Below are positions 1 to 8,760 of a stretch of DNA of 64,000 bases, piece by piece; position 1 is the stretch's first letter; the number at the start of each line of letters is the position of its first letter. The translations under genes were made by a program, and so were the position numbers. This stretch comes from Acinetobacter sp. ANC 5054 (GTDB lineage: Bacteria > Pseudomonadota > Gammaproteobacteria > Pseudomonadales > Moraxellaceae). The DNA is taken from the NCBI RefSeq assembly GCF_002135295.1, contig NZ_NEGG01000008.1, positions 1 through 64,000 on the forward strand. The letters run 5' to 3'. The notes beneath the pieces were generated by a model that saw nothing but the letters and a program-made list of their open reading frames with translations, was not told the DNA's origin and did not search any database.

Positions 1-228
1 CTTTCTTAACAAAACCCAATCTAAACACTTCGTGCTAAGTTGCTGTTTTATCAGAATGTTTTAATCTTCATTACCGCCGATGGATGTGCATTCTACAGCA
101 TTTCACATCCGTTGCAACACCCTTTTTCATGTTTTTTATAAATATCGCTTCGTTTGTTTATTTATTCTACTAAAACGGGCTTTTTTTCTATTTTTTGCCT
201 AAAAAAGCAACCAAAAACTCAATCCGAA
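1..228. other. Non-coding stretch with one hairpin
   Basis: No convincing reading frame is seen. Positions 78-114 can fold into a stem: GGATGTG at 82-88 pairs with CACATCC at 104-110, and the stem extends outward with wobble pairs around a 15-base loop. There is no T-run directly after it, so I do not call it a terminator. The stretch may be the upstream region of a gene lying left of the window. Confidence 0.4.
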
Positions 229-690
229 CTATAAAACAAATAATACAATCGGTACGACACCATGTATTTCTTCTGGTTTTCTATAGATCCATTGAATAAT
301 AGGAATCTCAATAGTGATTCAGCATAAAACTAAAATGGCATTTATAATTGAATTGTAATAGGCGATCCATATCAATACAGGGAAACAGAAAAATATACTT
401 ACTCCAAGCAATGCTCTATATTCTGCCGTTAAAATTTCTCTCTTTTGTAAGCCCTGCATTATCAAAAAACGTTCCTAATCACCAAAGCTACTGCGAATAT
501 TCATTTTCATAACAGCAACCTGAATCAAGTTAATTGCAATATAGAGAGCGCAAATGATGTTAAGCAATTTCAAAGCGCCTTACTCAACACGCATGATTTC
601 CCAATCATCATGCTGTTTGAAAAACCAATATAATGTTAAGCACAAGCTGAAGAAAATAATTGAATTGAGACCATCTGTTGTCTACTACAT
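229..690 (-). pseudogene. Decayed small membrane-protein gene with in-frame stops
   Basis: Reading the minus strand in a single frame from an ATG at 688-690 to a TAG at 229-231 (154 codons) gives a coherent hydrophobic protein interrupted only by stop codons. These are two TAGs right after the ATG, then TAA at 582-584, TAG at 475-477 and TGA at 319-321. Between them are membrane-like segments such as LLNIICALYIAINLIQ and LLGVSIFFCFPVLIWIAYY. Frame is kept throughout, so decay appears to be by point substitution rather than indels. The family is not recognised. The alternative, chance hydrophobic translation of A+T-rich DNA, is less likely given the length and the soluble, basic stretches between the helices. 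Confidence 0.55.
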
Positions 691-781
691 TTATTTTAAT
701 TAAGTATTTGAATTTATTATTAACTATTTGATATTACGGGTTTATCTTGTGAATTCAGAGCAGCCAAGACACTATCAAATT

Positions 782-1405
782 TTATTTTTCTATTTCAATA
801 TGTTCTACGACTTCAAAGTTTAAATACGCCAATATCATATTTGACAGTTCAGCTTTAAGTTGTTGTTCTGTAATTAAAAAACTATTATTACTCACATATC
901 GCATCATGGTAAATAAGGTGCTATTGATAATGATAAAGGAACGATTTTTTAATGTTTCAAAGTTCCAATGTTGATAATAGCGATTAAACAAATACATCCC
1001 CACTTCAAAAAAGTGCTTTTCTAAAACCTGAGAAGCATCTGAATGACTGTATTGATGCCAATGTTTCAATATTTCAATAAAAAATCCATGATCGGCTTTT
1101 AAGGTATCAAAACCAAATTGAATACTGCTTGGGATAATCTCGTAAATACTCTGGTGTTCTTGCTCAACCACAATCTGTTTGAGCGCCAGACCCAATTGTT
1201 CTGATTTTCGTAATAGCAGCTCTTCTACGATTTGTTCTTTATTTTCAAAATATTGATAAATTGATCCCACACTGACACCCGATTTTTCTGCAATTTTAGG
1301 TGTCGTCAGTTCCAAAAGCCCATATTCTGCAATACAGATTTGGGTAGCTTCCAAGACATTTTCAACAATTAACTTGGCTCTTTGTTGCTGTGGTTTTTTT
1401 CTCAT
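782..1405 (-). CDS. TetR/AcrR family transcriptional regulator
   Basis: A 207-residue protein with a typical TetR N-terminal helix-turn-helix at about residues 12-60, including the segment IAEKSGVSVGSIYQYFENK, followed by an all-helical ligand-binding and dimerisation domain. TetR proteins repress genes, usually a divergent neighbour, until a ligand binds. It is divergent from the MpaB-like oxygenase gene, and an inverted repeat lies between them at 1446-1459, so that gene is its probable target. The ligand is unknown. Confidence 0.85.
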   Translation of the reverse strand: MRKKPQQQRAKLIVENVLEATQICIAEYGLLELTTPKIAEKSGVSVGSIYQYFENKEQIVEELLLRKSEQLGLALKQIVVEQEHQSIYEIIPSSIQFGFDTLKADHGFFIEILKHWHQYSHSDASQVLEKHFFEVGMYLFNRYYQHWNFETLKNRSFIIINSTLFTMMRYVSNNSFLITEQQLKAELSNMILAYLNFEVVEHIEIEK

Positions 1406-1431
1406 TATTTTATCTCTAGCAAAGACTTTTT

Positions 1432-1459
1432 ATGCGAATTGAATGCGAATAAATATTCG
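1432..1459. promoter_or_regulatory. Probable TetR operator between divergent genes
   Basis: CGAATA-AA-TATTCG at 1446-1459 is a perfect 6-base inverted repeat around two bases. ATGCGAAT occurs twice in direct orientation at 1432-1439 and 1443-1450. It sits 27-54 bases upstream of the TetR start codon and upstream of the preferred oxygenase start at 1500. Operator function is inferred from position and symmetry. Confidence 0.5.
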
Positions 1460-1499
1460 TATTACTGTTGAATTAGACAACAACTTAAGAATTGCCACA

Positions 1500-2705
1500 A
1501 TGACCATTTCAACCCCATCGCGTTTAGCGTCTTATCAACAAATGCAACAAGGCAACTTGGTGAGTCAAGTGCTCTCACATCTCACAGGGCAACCCATACA
1601 ACCCACCTATAGCGAATATTTATCGCTACAAAAAGCCTTAAACATTGGTGACCCACTGATGGAAAAAGTGATTGCTTGGGTAATGGAAAATCCTAAATGC
1701 CATCGCGGTTATTTTGAAACTGCATTGTTTCAAGGCTTAGACCATCTTGAGCATCAAATTCCTGAGCTTGAACAATTCTTTCAACACATTGAAACGACAC
1801 CTAAGTGGCTAGAACCTAAAAAATTACAACATGCGATTGAGTTCACTCATCGTCTTGGCATCAATAATGGCTTCATTTTAAGAGACCTTTCTTTAATGGC
1901 GGGTTATCTTTTTCCAGGTTTTAATCAACCATTGATGCTGACAGGTGCTTTAAATAAACAGGCAGGTACTCGTTTAGCAGAAACCACAAAGTGGTGGATG
2001 GACATTACCGAAGATCAAGGTTTACAACGATTTCATGCAGGATTCACGTCGACTATTTATGTACGCTTTATTCATGCTTTGGTGCGCTATCAACTACAAA
2101 AAGGTCAAAAATGGGATGCTGAAACATGGGGCATCCCGATCAACCAATTTGATCTTGCCATGACCAATTTGGCTTTTAGCAGCGTAGTTCTGATTGGTAT
2201 ACGCGGTTTAGGTATTTTCCCATCGACTCAAGACACCGATAGTTTTTTACATTTTTGGCGTTATGTCGGCTGGCTAATGGGGGTTGATGAAAAATGGCTC
2301 ATTAAACAAGAATCTGAAGGGTGGAAACTTTTATATTGGATGCAGTTTGTACATCCAAAATCGGATGAAAGTAGTGCTGCACTTGGTAGTAGCTTATCTA
2401 AAGAACCGTTTGAACGGCAGTACAAATATTTACGCCCTTTACAACAAAAATTAGCCTATCGACAACATCTAGAATTGACCCAATTTTTTATAGGCAAGAA
2501 GCGTATGCATAAACTCGGACTCCAACCCCAATCTGCCGCATGGTTTGCATACTATCTCTTAGCGCGAAATCTCGTGCTTTATACAGGGGCAAAGCATGTG
2601 CCAAGTTTGAATCAAAAGTTACAGCAAAAAGGACGCGCGCTGCAAAAATTAGGTTTAGCCTTATATCAAAGTAAAGCTAAGCAATGGGCGAGTATGCATC
2701 GTTAA
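1500..2705 (+). CDS. Oxygenase MpaB family protein (DUF2236)
   Basis: About 401 residues, resembling the heme-containing MpaB / latex-clearing-protein (rubber oxygenase) family. The helical core contains the Arg/His-rich segment FHAGFTSTIYVRFIHALVR (about residues 180-200) and GIRGLGIFPS, which match the conserved heme-pocket region of the family. No signal peptide or Tat motif is seen, so it is probably cytoplasmic. An upstream in-frame ATG at 1443 exists, but its codons run through the inverted repeat that looks like the TetR operator. The ATG at 1500 (MTISTPSR) is therefore preferred, although neither start has a strong Shine-Dalgarno sequence. Regulation by the divergent TetR protein is likely. 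The substrate is unknown. Confidence 0.75.
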   Translation: MTISTPSRLASYQQMQQGNLVSQVLSHLTGQPIQPTYSEYLSLQKALNIGDPLMEKVIAWVMENPKCHRGYFETALFQGLDHLEHQIPELEQFFQHIETTPKWLEPKKLQHAIEFTHRLGINNGFILRDLSLMAGYLFPGFNQPLMLTGALNKQAGTRLAETTKWWMDITEDQGLQRFHAGFTSTIYVRFIHALVRYQLQKGQKWDAETWGIPINQFDLAMTNLAFSSVVLIGIRGLGIFPSTQDTDSFLHFWRYVGWLMGVDEKWLIKQESEGWKLLYWMQFVHPKSDESSAALGSSLSKEPFERQYKYLRPLQQKLAYRQHLELTQFFIGKKRMHKLGLQPQSAAWFAYYLLARNLVLYTGAKHVPSLNQKLQQKGRALQKLGLALYQSKAKQWASMHR

Positions 2706-2717
2706 ATTTCAATTTTA

Positions 2718-2740
2718 GTGTGAGGCATATCGCCTCGCAC
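2718..2740. terminator. Hairpin between convergent genes
   Basis: GTGTGAGGC (2718-2726) pairs with GCCTCGCAC (2732-2740) with one mismatch, in the 35-base gap between two convergent genes. No good T-run follows on either strand, so terminator function is only suggested by position. Confidence 0.35.
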
Positions 2741-3916
2741 TTACTCCAAACGATTTTTATGAATGGTCATCACCACATCGCTAAACTCACCTAACACGTA
2801 GTGAATCCACAACTTGCTGTACCAATTAAATTCTGTGGACACGCGGTAATCAATGGTTAAAACCAACTTGGTGGTATGCGCATCTATTTTAGCTAATTGA
2901 TAGTCTGTTTTGAGTAAATCAAAATATTGACCGCCCACTTCTACATGATCATCTAAAGAACCTTTGGGAAATGAATTTGAATTAAATTGATAATCCCAAC
3001 TCAGCAGATACGGTGGATGATTTGCCACTACTTTTTCTTCAAACTTAACCCCTCGTTCCCATTGAATAGTTCGCACTATGCCTTCTGCGCGTTGCTCGGT
3101 CATTCCAAAGATTGGTTTTGGAAAACCTATCGTGAAAATAAAGGAATAAGGAACTTCTTGGGCTTTAATCTCTCCAATTTGGTTAATTGCCTTAAAAACT
3201 TCAGCCTGTGGCGCATGAATAATCATCGAGCGTTGAGTTTGCCCATAATAGTCACGACTAAAATCTGGCAGAAACAAAAGCAGCAGTAAAGGTAAAAGTG
3301 CCAATGAATATATCTTAACCGTTGGTTTCCATAAATAATTGCATATGGCGTGCATGAGCCCTGCACCAATCAACAGACCAATGACCAATGGTGGGATCAT
3401 CATCACAATACAAATCACCCCCTCTTTTAAAACGATCACCCCAAATATCAGCACAATGAAAAATACAATAGAAAGTACTTTAAAAATTTTACCTAAAACG
3501 GGTCTTGGCGAAGACAAGATCATGAAATAAGTGGTTAATGCGCCTAAAACAATAGGCAACCCTAAAATCATTGAACCCGCCATTAATGCTTCTTCGTGGC
3601 TACTCCAAATGGCTGTACAGGCAAGCAAGATAAAGACCAGAACGAGAGGAAGACATTTGAGTAAAAGACTGCGCTGTATTGCATAAACCTTCTGAACATC
3701 ACGTAAAAGATAATCAACATTTGCACCATCTAAAATAATCAGATATCGATTATCCTGATCTCGTTCTTTATATATTTTGAATTCAGTAAAACCTGCATTT
3801 TTTAATTGCAATGTAATCTGTTGTTTTTGAGCTTCATCCCAATGATTTAAGTTGATATGACTAAATTTAAATTTTTTAAGTTCTTGTATTAATTTTTCGA
3901 TGTCTATTTGATCCAT
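2741..3916 (-). CDS. Multi-pass membrane protein with C-terminal SRPBCC domain
   Basis: A 391-residue protein of unrecognised specific function. Residues 1-80 are soluble and polar. About five hydrophobic helices follow between residues 83 and 218. The C-terminal part (about 228-390) looks like an SRPBCC / polyketide-cyclase-like ligand-binding fold: it begins with SMIIHAPQAEVFKAINQI, the usual first strand and helix, and ends with a long amphipathic helix. Such domains bind hydrophobic ligands, but no ligand can be named. It is convergent with the oxygenase gene and has no obvious operon partner. Confidence 0.6.
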   Translation of the reverse strand: MDQIDIEKLIQELKKFKFSHINLNHWDEAQKQQITLQLKNAGFTEFKIYKERDQDNRYLIILDGANVDYLLRDVQKVYAIQRSLLLKCLPLVLVFILLACTAIWSSHEEALMAGSMILGLPIVLGALTTYFMILSSPRPVLGKIFKVLSIVFFIVLIFGVIVLKEGVICIVMMIPPLVIGLLIGAGLMHAICNYLWKPTVKIYSLALLPLLLLLFLPDFSRDYYGQTQRSMIIHAPQAEVFKAINQIGEIKAQEVPYSFIFTIGFPKPIFGMTEQRAEGIVRTIQWERGVKFEEKVVANHPPYLLSWDYQFNSNSFPKGSLDDHVEVGGQYFDLLKTDYQLAKIDAHTTKLVLTIDYRVSTEFNWYSKLWIHYVLGEFSDVVMTIHKNRLE

Positions 3917-4080
3917 TTATACCCACTCTGTAGCTTTTTTCCAGACAACGAATTGATTGGAGCATTATTATTTTTAAAGTAAAGATAAGCTATAAAATAT
4001 AGCAATATTATTTTTTAACAATCTTATTCTGCGGACATAGCACAGCCCTTCACTCATCTCGTATAAGCATTTTTACCGAG

Positions 4081-4111
4081 TCAAGATCATGGTGTTCGCC
4101 CATGATCTTGA
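4081..4111 (-). terminator. Strong hairpin downstream of oprC
   Basis: TCAAGATCATGG (4081-4092) is an exact inverted repeat of 4100-4111 around a 7-base loop, starting 17 bases beyond the oprC stop codon. The minus strand after the stem lacks a T-run. It may be an imperfect terminator or a 3'-stabilising stem rather than a classical intrinsic terminator. Confidence 0.45.
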
Positions 4112-4128
4112 TGGTGTTATTGATCAAA

Positions 4129-6273
4129 TTAGAATTTCATACTGATACGCGCCCAATAATTACGACCAATATTATTGAACTGTTGATCTGTTGCCAAACC
4201 AGTACCTGCATCACCTAATTTATTCAAATGTTCGGTATAGGTTTTATCCAATAGATTGTCCACACCAACTGATAGATCAATACCCTCTTGAATATGATAG
4301 GTCCCGTTTAAGGATAAAGTGCCGAACCCCGCACTCTTTTTCACATCATAGCCGACAATATTTCCTTGATGCTGACTAATGCGATTTTGACCATCAACCA
4401 CACGCCAAAATGCTCCCAAGGTATATCTATCTTGAATATAACGAAGGTTCACTCGTGCCTCTAAAGGCGAAATTTGTGGGAGTGGTTTATTGTCCGTAGT
4501 ATTTTCACCCCATGCATACATAGCACTCACATCTGCCTGAATCGCATCACTGAACTGATAGCCCAATCCTGCTTCAGCTCCTGCAATGTTTGCATCAACA
4601 TTTTTAGCGCCAGCACTAAATGTCGAGCCGTGATCATGCATACCTGTATTTGGATGATCGTGGTAACTCATCAAAATATAATCATTGATTAAGCCTACAT
4701 AGGCTGATGCCCATGAACTGAATGCACCATGTTCATGTTGATAACCGATATCTAACTGCAACGTTTTTTCGGTATCGATGCCATTGAAGGTATTGCTTGA
4801 ACCCGCATTGCCATGTTTAGGACTAAATAACTCCCAATAATCAGGCATGCGTTCCACATAACCTAAACCAATATAGGTTTTACCATTGTCATGCTCTGGG
4901 TGTTTATTTTCAAAACGAATAAAAGCACTTGGTAAGGTTTCATTCAGCTCAGTGTTATAACCACTGACTTTCGATGCCGCTCTTTCATCTTTTACTTTGA
5001 CCTGATCAAGACGCACACCTGAAACCAATTTATTATTTTCACTCAGTTGATAACTGAGTTCACCAAAACCACCGTAGGAATTAAATTGCATATCTTCGGT
5101 GAGTGGTTTATTCATCGAGGGCATCATGGTCGCAGTCATACTGCCCGCATGTTTATTATTTTGAGTATCTAAACCTGTAATAAACTGTAGCTTATCCCAT
5201 TCATGGGTGACGGCCATGCGCGCATTTAAAGTACGACGTGTCACCTGCATCGCCATTGGATTCGGCATTTGCATGGTCATTGGATTCGGCATTTGCATGG
5301 TCATGCCATTATCCATCGTCATTTCAACCAATGGTGGTGTGCGCAAACTAAAATTATCCATCACATGGTCGTTATAACTATAGTTGACCTGTGCTTCGAT
5401 TTTTTTAATCACATCTGTGACATTCTTTTTCTCTACACGCAGCCCTAAACTTTCACGAGCAAACTGCGAACCATCCATAGAACGACCTGCATAGACCGCC
5501 TCGCCATCGGCTTTACCACCAGTTAACTCAATCCAAGTATCTTCATTGGGTGTCCAACCCAATGCAATATCAGTATTCCAACGTTCCCAATCCGAAGGGA
5601 CCTGATTGCCGTCACCATCTTGATAACTGTCTGAGACCGAACGGCTAGCATTGAGACGAATGTATTTTTTCTCATCTCCTACAGCCGCTTCAACATTATG
5701 ATCTAAGCGACCATAAGAACCCATGAGCACACTGGCTTGGCCACGGTATTTTTTATCTGCATCAAACTGTTCTGGTTTCCGCTCAAACAAGACCGTAGCA
5801 GCCGAACCCGTATTGGCATATTGCACGGTTTGCGGCCCTTTAACCACTGAAATACGGTCATAGCTTTCAGGTGAAATATACGAGGTCGGTGCATCCATTC
5901 GGCTTGGGCAAGCCCCGAGGTTTTCAGTGCCATCGGTTAAAATTTTAATCCGCGAACCAAACATGCCTCGGAAGGTGACATCACCATTCGTTCCCGCTCC
6001 ACTTTTTACCGCACTAAATCCCACAATACTTTTTAAATAATCCGCACCATCACTGGCCGGAATCGGCTGAATAGGTTGTTTGGGATTTGCACGAACAATC
6101 AAACCATTAGCGTCGTTACCCTGATGTGCTGTGACCACAATCGGTACGAGCGTTTGAACGGCTTTTTGTTCGACCATATCTGATGGCGTTACTTCTGCAA
6201 AAGCAACATTGGAATAACAGGCAACACAAATTGCAGCCGCAAGTGGCTGTAGAAAAAATTTAGGCTGAGCCAT
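4129..6273 (-). CDS. oprC: TonB-dependent copper receptor (OprC-like)
   Basis: A 714-residue outer-membrane receptor. The signal peptide ends near residue 26 (VAFA), a TonB-box-like VPIVVTAH lies at about 43-50, then a plug domain (about 60-165), a 22-strand barrel and a terminal Phe. The plug segments FRGMFGSRIKILTDGTENLGACPSRMD and VVKGPQTVQYANTGSAATV are typical of the copper-receptor subfamily. A Met-rich loop repeats MTMQMPNP twice near residues 330-345, encoded by a tandem 24-base repeat, and could bind copper. The DUF2946 gene lies 70 bases upstream on the same strand, and the pairing supports a role in copper handling. Energy would come from TonB-ExbBD, which is not in the window. Confidence 0.85.
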   Translation of the reverse strand: MAQPKFFLQPLAAAICVACYSNVAFAEVTPSDMVEQKAVQTLVPIVVTAHQGNDANGLIVRANPKQPIQPIPASDGADYLKSIVGFSAVKSGAGTNGDVTFRGMFGSRIKILTDGTENLGACPSRMDAPTSYISPESYDRISVVKGPQTVQYANTGSAATVLFERKPEQFDADKKYRGQASVLMGSYGRLDHNVEAAVGDEKKYIRLNASRSVSDSYQDGDGNQVPSDWERWNTDIALGWTPNEDTWIELTGGKADGEAVYAGRSMDGSQFARESLGLRVEKKNVTDVIKKIEAQVNYSYNDHVMDNFSLRTPPLVEMTMDNGMTMQMPNPMTMQMPNPMAMQVTRRTLNARMAVTHEWDKLQFITGLDTQNNKHAGSMTATMMPSMNKPLTEDMQFNSYGGFGELSYQLSENNKLVSGVRLDQVKVKDERAASKVSGYNTELNETLPSAFIRFENKHPEHDNGKTYIGLGYVERMPDYWELFSPKHGNAGSSNTFNGIDTEKTLQLDIGYQHEHGAFSSWASAYVGLINDYILMSYHDHPNTGMHDHGSTFSAGAKNVDANIAGAEAGLGYQFSDAIQADVSAMYAWGENTTDNKPLPQISPLEARVNLRYIQDRYTLGAFWRVVDGQNRISQHQGNIVGYDVKKSAGFGTLSLNGTYHIQEGIDLSVGVDNLLDKTYTEHLNKLGDAGTGLATDQQFNNIGRNYWARISMKF
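5255..5302 (-). repeat. Tandem 24-base repeat inside oprC
   Basis: Two exact copies of a 24-base unit beginning ATTGGATTCGG (5255-5278 and 5279-5302) encode two copies of the Met/Pro octapeptide MTMQMPNP. A degenerate third peptide unit (MAMQ) is adjacent. It adds Met residues to an extracellular-loop region of a copper receptor. Confidence 0.85.
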
Positions 6274-6343
6274 TTTTTATCTCACTGAATACATAAATAT
6301 AGGTGTACTGGAGCCAGTTAAGACCCAAGTGAAAAACGTCAAT

Positions 6344-6772
6344 TTATGCAGCCAGTGGCGGGGCTCGGCCTTGAGGGAGTAAAAAAAGTTGCTGAAGAAC
6401 AAACCAAACATGCTTAAAGGCTTGTTGGAATGCCATTAAACGAATTTGAATTCGATCAAGTACAGCTTTGACCTCAAGTTCAGGTGGCAAAACTAAGTTG
6501 CCATATACCGTACAATACTGACATTGATGACTGGCATCATGTTCATGGGCAGTATGATCGACTTGAACCTGCTCTGCGTGAGCAGAAGATGAATGGTGTG
6601 AATGTGCAGTGTGTTCAGCATGAACATTGGGAAGTAAAAGTGCACGCGTAATGGTTTCGCAGACCGGAGCAACTTGATATTGCTTGGGCAACAATGGCTG
6701 TAAAAAAACAGCGATCTGCAAAAAAACGGCTGCAAATGACAGCAGCACTCCACTACGAAACAATACAGGCAA
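6344..6772 (-). CDS. DUF2946 family protein, His-rich, copper-associated
   Basis: About 142 residues beginning with a TTG codon. There is a hydrophobic N-terminal segment (residues 5-28), a His-rich stretch (about 52-88, including HTAHSHHSSSAHAE and DHTAHEHDASH), and a CQYC motif near residue 93. This arrangement matches DUF2946 proteins, which are often encoded beside copper TonB receptors. It is transcribed with oprC, 70 bases upstream of it. Metal binding is inferred from composition. The start is uncertain because no ATG gives the same frame without losing the signal segment. Confidence 0.65.
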   Translation of the reverse strand: MPVLFRSGVLLSFAAVFLQIAVFLQPLLPKQYQVAPVCETITRALLLPNVHAEHTAHSHHSSSAHAEQVQVDHTAHEHDASHQCQYCTVYGNLVLPPELEVKAVLDRIQIRLMAFQQAFKHVWFVLQQLFLLPQGRAPPLAA

Positions 6773-6863
6773 ACCCTAACATTTGTCTGATGCAAGTATA
6801 ACAAAGCCCAATCGAAATTGGGCTTAGATTCAATAATTTTCAGTTTTCGCGATAAACCACAAA

Positions 6864-7394
6864 TTAACGTTTAACGGCAACTTTATCTTTTTGACGTTGG
6901 CGAACTAATTTTTCAACCTTGTCACGTGCACGTTGACGTTTTAACGGCGATAAATAATCGACGAATAATTTGCCATTTAAGTGATCCATTTCATGTTGAA
7001 TACAAACTGCGAGAAGTCCGTCCGCTTCAACTTCAAATGTTTGACCTTCAAGGTTAATTGCCTCAATTTTTACGCGTGACGGGCGCTCAACTTTATCGTA
7101 TATTTGAGGCACTGATAAACAGCCTTCTTCATAAGGCTGCGTTTCTTGCGTCAATGGCGTAATTTTGGGGTTAATAAATACCATGGGTTGATCTTTTTCT
7201 TCAGATAAATCCATGACAATCAGCTGAATATGGTGATCTACCTGTGTTGCAGCAAGGCCTATACCTGGTGCTTCATACATAGTTTCAAACATGTCTGCCG
7301 CTAACTGACGAATTTCATCAGTAACTTCTTCGACTGGTTTTGCAATGGTACGAAGACGGGGATCGGGGAAACTTAAAATAGGTAATAAGGCCAT
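6864..7394 (-). CDS. def: Peptide deformylase
   Basis: A 176-residue enzyme that removes the formyl group from the N-terminal methionine of new proteins. All three family motifs are present: GIGLAATQ (44-51), EGCLSVP (90-96, metal-ligand Cys92) and HEMDH (134-138, two His ligands and catalytic Glu). Length is normal. A GAGG-type ribosome site precedes the ATG. It is divergent from the LysM protein gene with a 113-base shared upstream region. This def / LysM / dprA / tsaC arrangement is familiar from gammaproteobacteria. Confidence 0.95.
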   Translation of the reverse strand: MALLPILSFPDPRLRTIAKPVEEVTDEIRQLAADMFETMYEAPGIGLAATQVDHHIQLIVMDLSEEKDQPMVFINPKITPLTQETQPYEEGCLSVPQIYDKVERPSRVKIEAINLEGQTFEVEADGLLAVCIQHEMDHLNGKLFVDYLSPLKRQRARDKVEKLVRQRQKDKVAVKR

Positions 7395-7507
7395 ACGACG
7401 TCCTCACTTATGCCATTGATCAAAAAACAAAATGAAGGAATGCTTCATCAAAAAATTGTGTGTAATATCGTTATTATAACGCAACTGCATACATAATTTT
7501 AGGAATT

Positions 7508-8668
7508 ATGATAATGAAAAAGGTTTTGAAGGGCATGCCAACTTTTAGTGCCTTGGGGTTTAAAAAACAATTATTGGCACTTACCGTGTGTGTAAGTGTG
7601 GGGATGGGAATGGTCAGCGTTGCAGAAGCTGCCCCTGCCCGAAATGTCAATCCACCGTCATTAAAAGCGGGTGCACCACAAGTTTATGTGGTGAAAAAAG
7701 GCGATACTCTTTGGGATATCTCAAAGCGCTTTTTGAAAAACCCAGTGCGCTGGCCTGAAATCTGGGCGAGCAATAAGCACGTGAAAAATCCGCACTGGAT
7801 TTTCCCTGGTGACCGTTTATTGATGTGTACTTATAACGGTCGACCAATCATTGGTAAAGATGAAGGTGATGGCTGTGAAGGCATTATCCGTCGCTATACG
7901 GGCGGTACTAAACTTCAACCGCAAGTTCGCGTTGAATCACTCAACAGCGCCATTCCCGTAATTCCATTGGAATACATCAAGCAGTGGCTTGAGCGTAGCA
8001 TGATCGTTGCCTCAGATTCACTTGAAGGTACACCGTACATTTTAGGCACAGCAGATCAGCGTGTCTTGGCTGCTAAAGGTCAAACCGTGTATGCACGCGG
8101 TCAAGGCATGCAAGTCGGTCAACGTTATGCCGTATATCGTGAAGGCGAACCGTACATCTTTACCGATGCCAACGGCAAAAAATACAATGCAGGCATTGAG
8201 TTGACGCAAGTCGCATCTGGTGTTGCTGTACGTGGTGAAAATGACATTACCACTTTAGAGCTGACCGACACCTACAATGCTGAAGTTCGTCGTGGTGACC
8301 GTGTACTTCCTGAATACGACCCAATGCTTCCTACTTTATTCTACCCAACCAATGCTGAAAATATTACTGCTGGCGGTAGCATCGTACGTGTGATGGGTTC
8401 AATTGGTACTGCTGCTGTTCACAGTGTGGTAACGATTGACCGTGGTAGCTTACAAGGTGTTCAATCAGGTCATGTATTTAGCGTGAACCAAAAAGGTGAG
8501 ATCGTAACTGATCCAAAAACCAAAGAACGCATTCAGCTTCCAGGCCAACGCATTGGCAACATCATGGTGTTCAAAACTTTTGATAACTTAAGCTATGCCT
8601 ACGTACTTGAAAGTGAATTACCAATTAAACTGGGTGCAAGCATTCAGCCACCGCTAATGGATGACTAA
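7508..8668 (+). CDS. Secreted LysM domain protein
   Basis: A 386-residue protein with an N-terminal signal sequence (cleavage near VAEA-AP, residue 42) and one LysM domain at about residues 58-108 (VYVVKKGDTLWDISKRF through WIFPGDRLLM). A long C-terminal region with beta-rich repeats follows and has no recognised enzyme motif. LysM domains bind peptidoglycan, so the protein is probably periplasmic and wall-associated. AGGA at 7501-7504 could serve the ATG at 7508 or the one at 7514. It precedes dprA but ends in its own terminator. Confidence 0.85.
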   Translation: MIMKKVLKGMPTFSALGFKKQLLALTVCVSVGMGMVSVAEAAPARNVNPPSLKAGAPQVYVVKKGDTLWDISKRFLKNPVRWPEIWASNKHVKNPHWIFPGDRLLMCTYNGRPIIGKDEGDGCEGIIRRYTGGTKLQPQVRVESLNSAIPVIPLEYIKQWLERSMIVASDSLEGTPYILGTADQRVLAAKGQTVYARGQGMQVGQRYAVYREGEPYIFTDANGKKYNAGIELTQVASGVAVRGENDITTLELTDTYNAEVRRGDRVLPEYDPMLPTLFYPTNAENITAGGSIVRVMGSIGTAAVHSVVTIDRGSLQGVQSGHVFSVNQKGEIVTDPKTKERIQLPGQRIGNIMVFKTFDNLSYAYVLESELPIKLGASIQPPLMDD

Positions 8669-8689
8669 TCGTTTAAATTATCCATTCGA

Positions 8690-8718
8690 AATGAGGCTGA
8701 GATTCAGCCTCATTTTAT
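8690..8718 (+). terminator. Intrinsic terminator after the LysM gene
   Basis: AATGAGGCTGA (8690-8700) pairs perfectly with TCAGCCTCATT (8704-8714) over a 3-base loop, followed by a T-rich tail. Confidence 0.85.
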
Positions 8719-8760
8719 TTTCCTAATCTAAAAAAAGAAGACAGATTTAAAGGTCTCATC

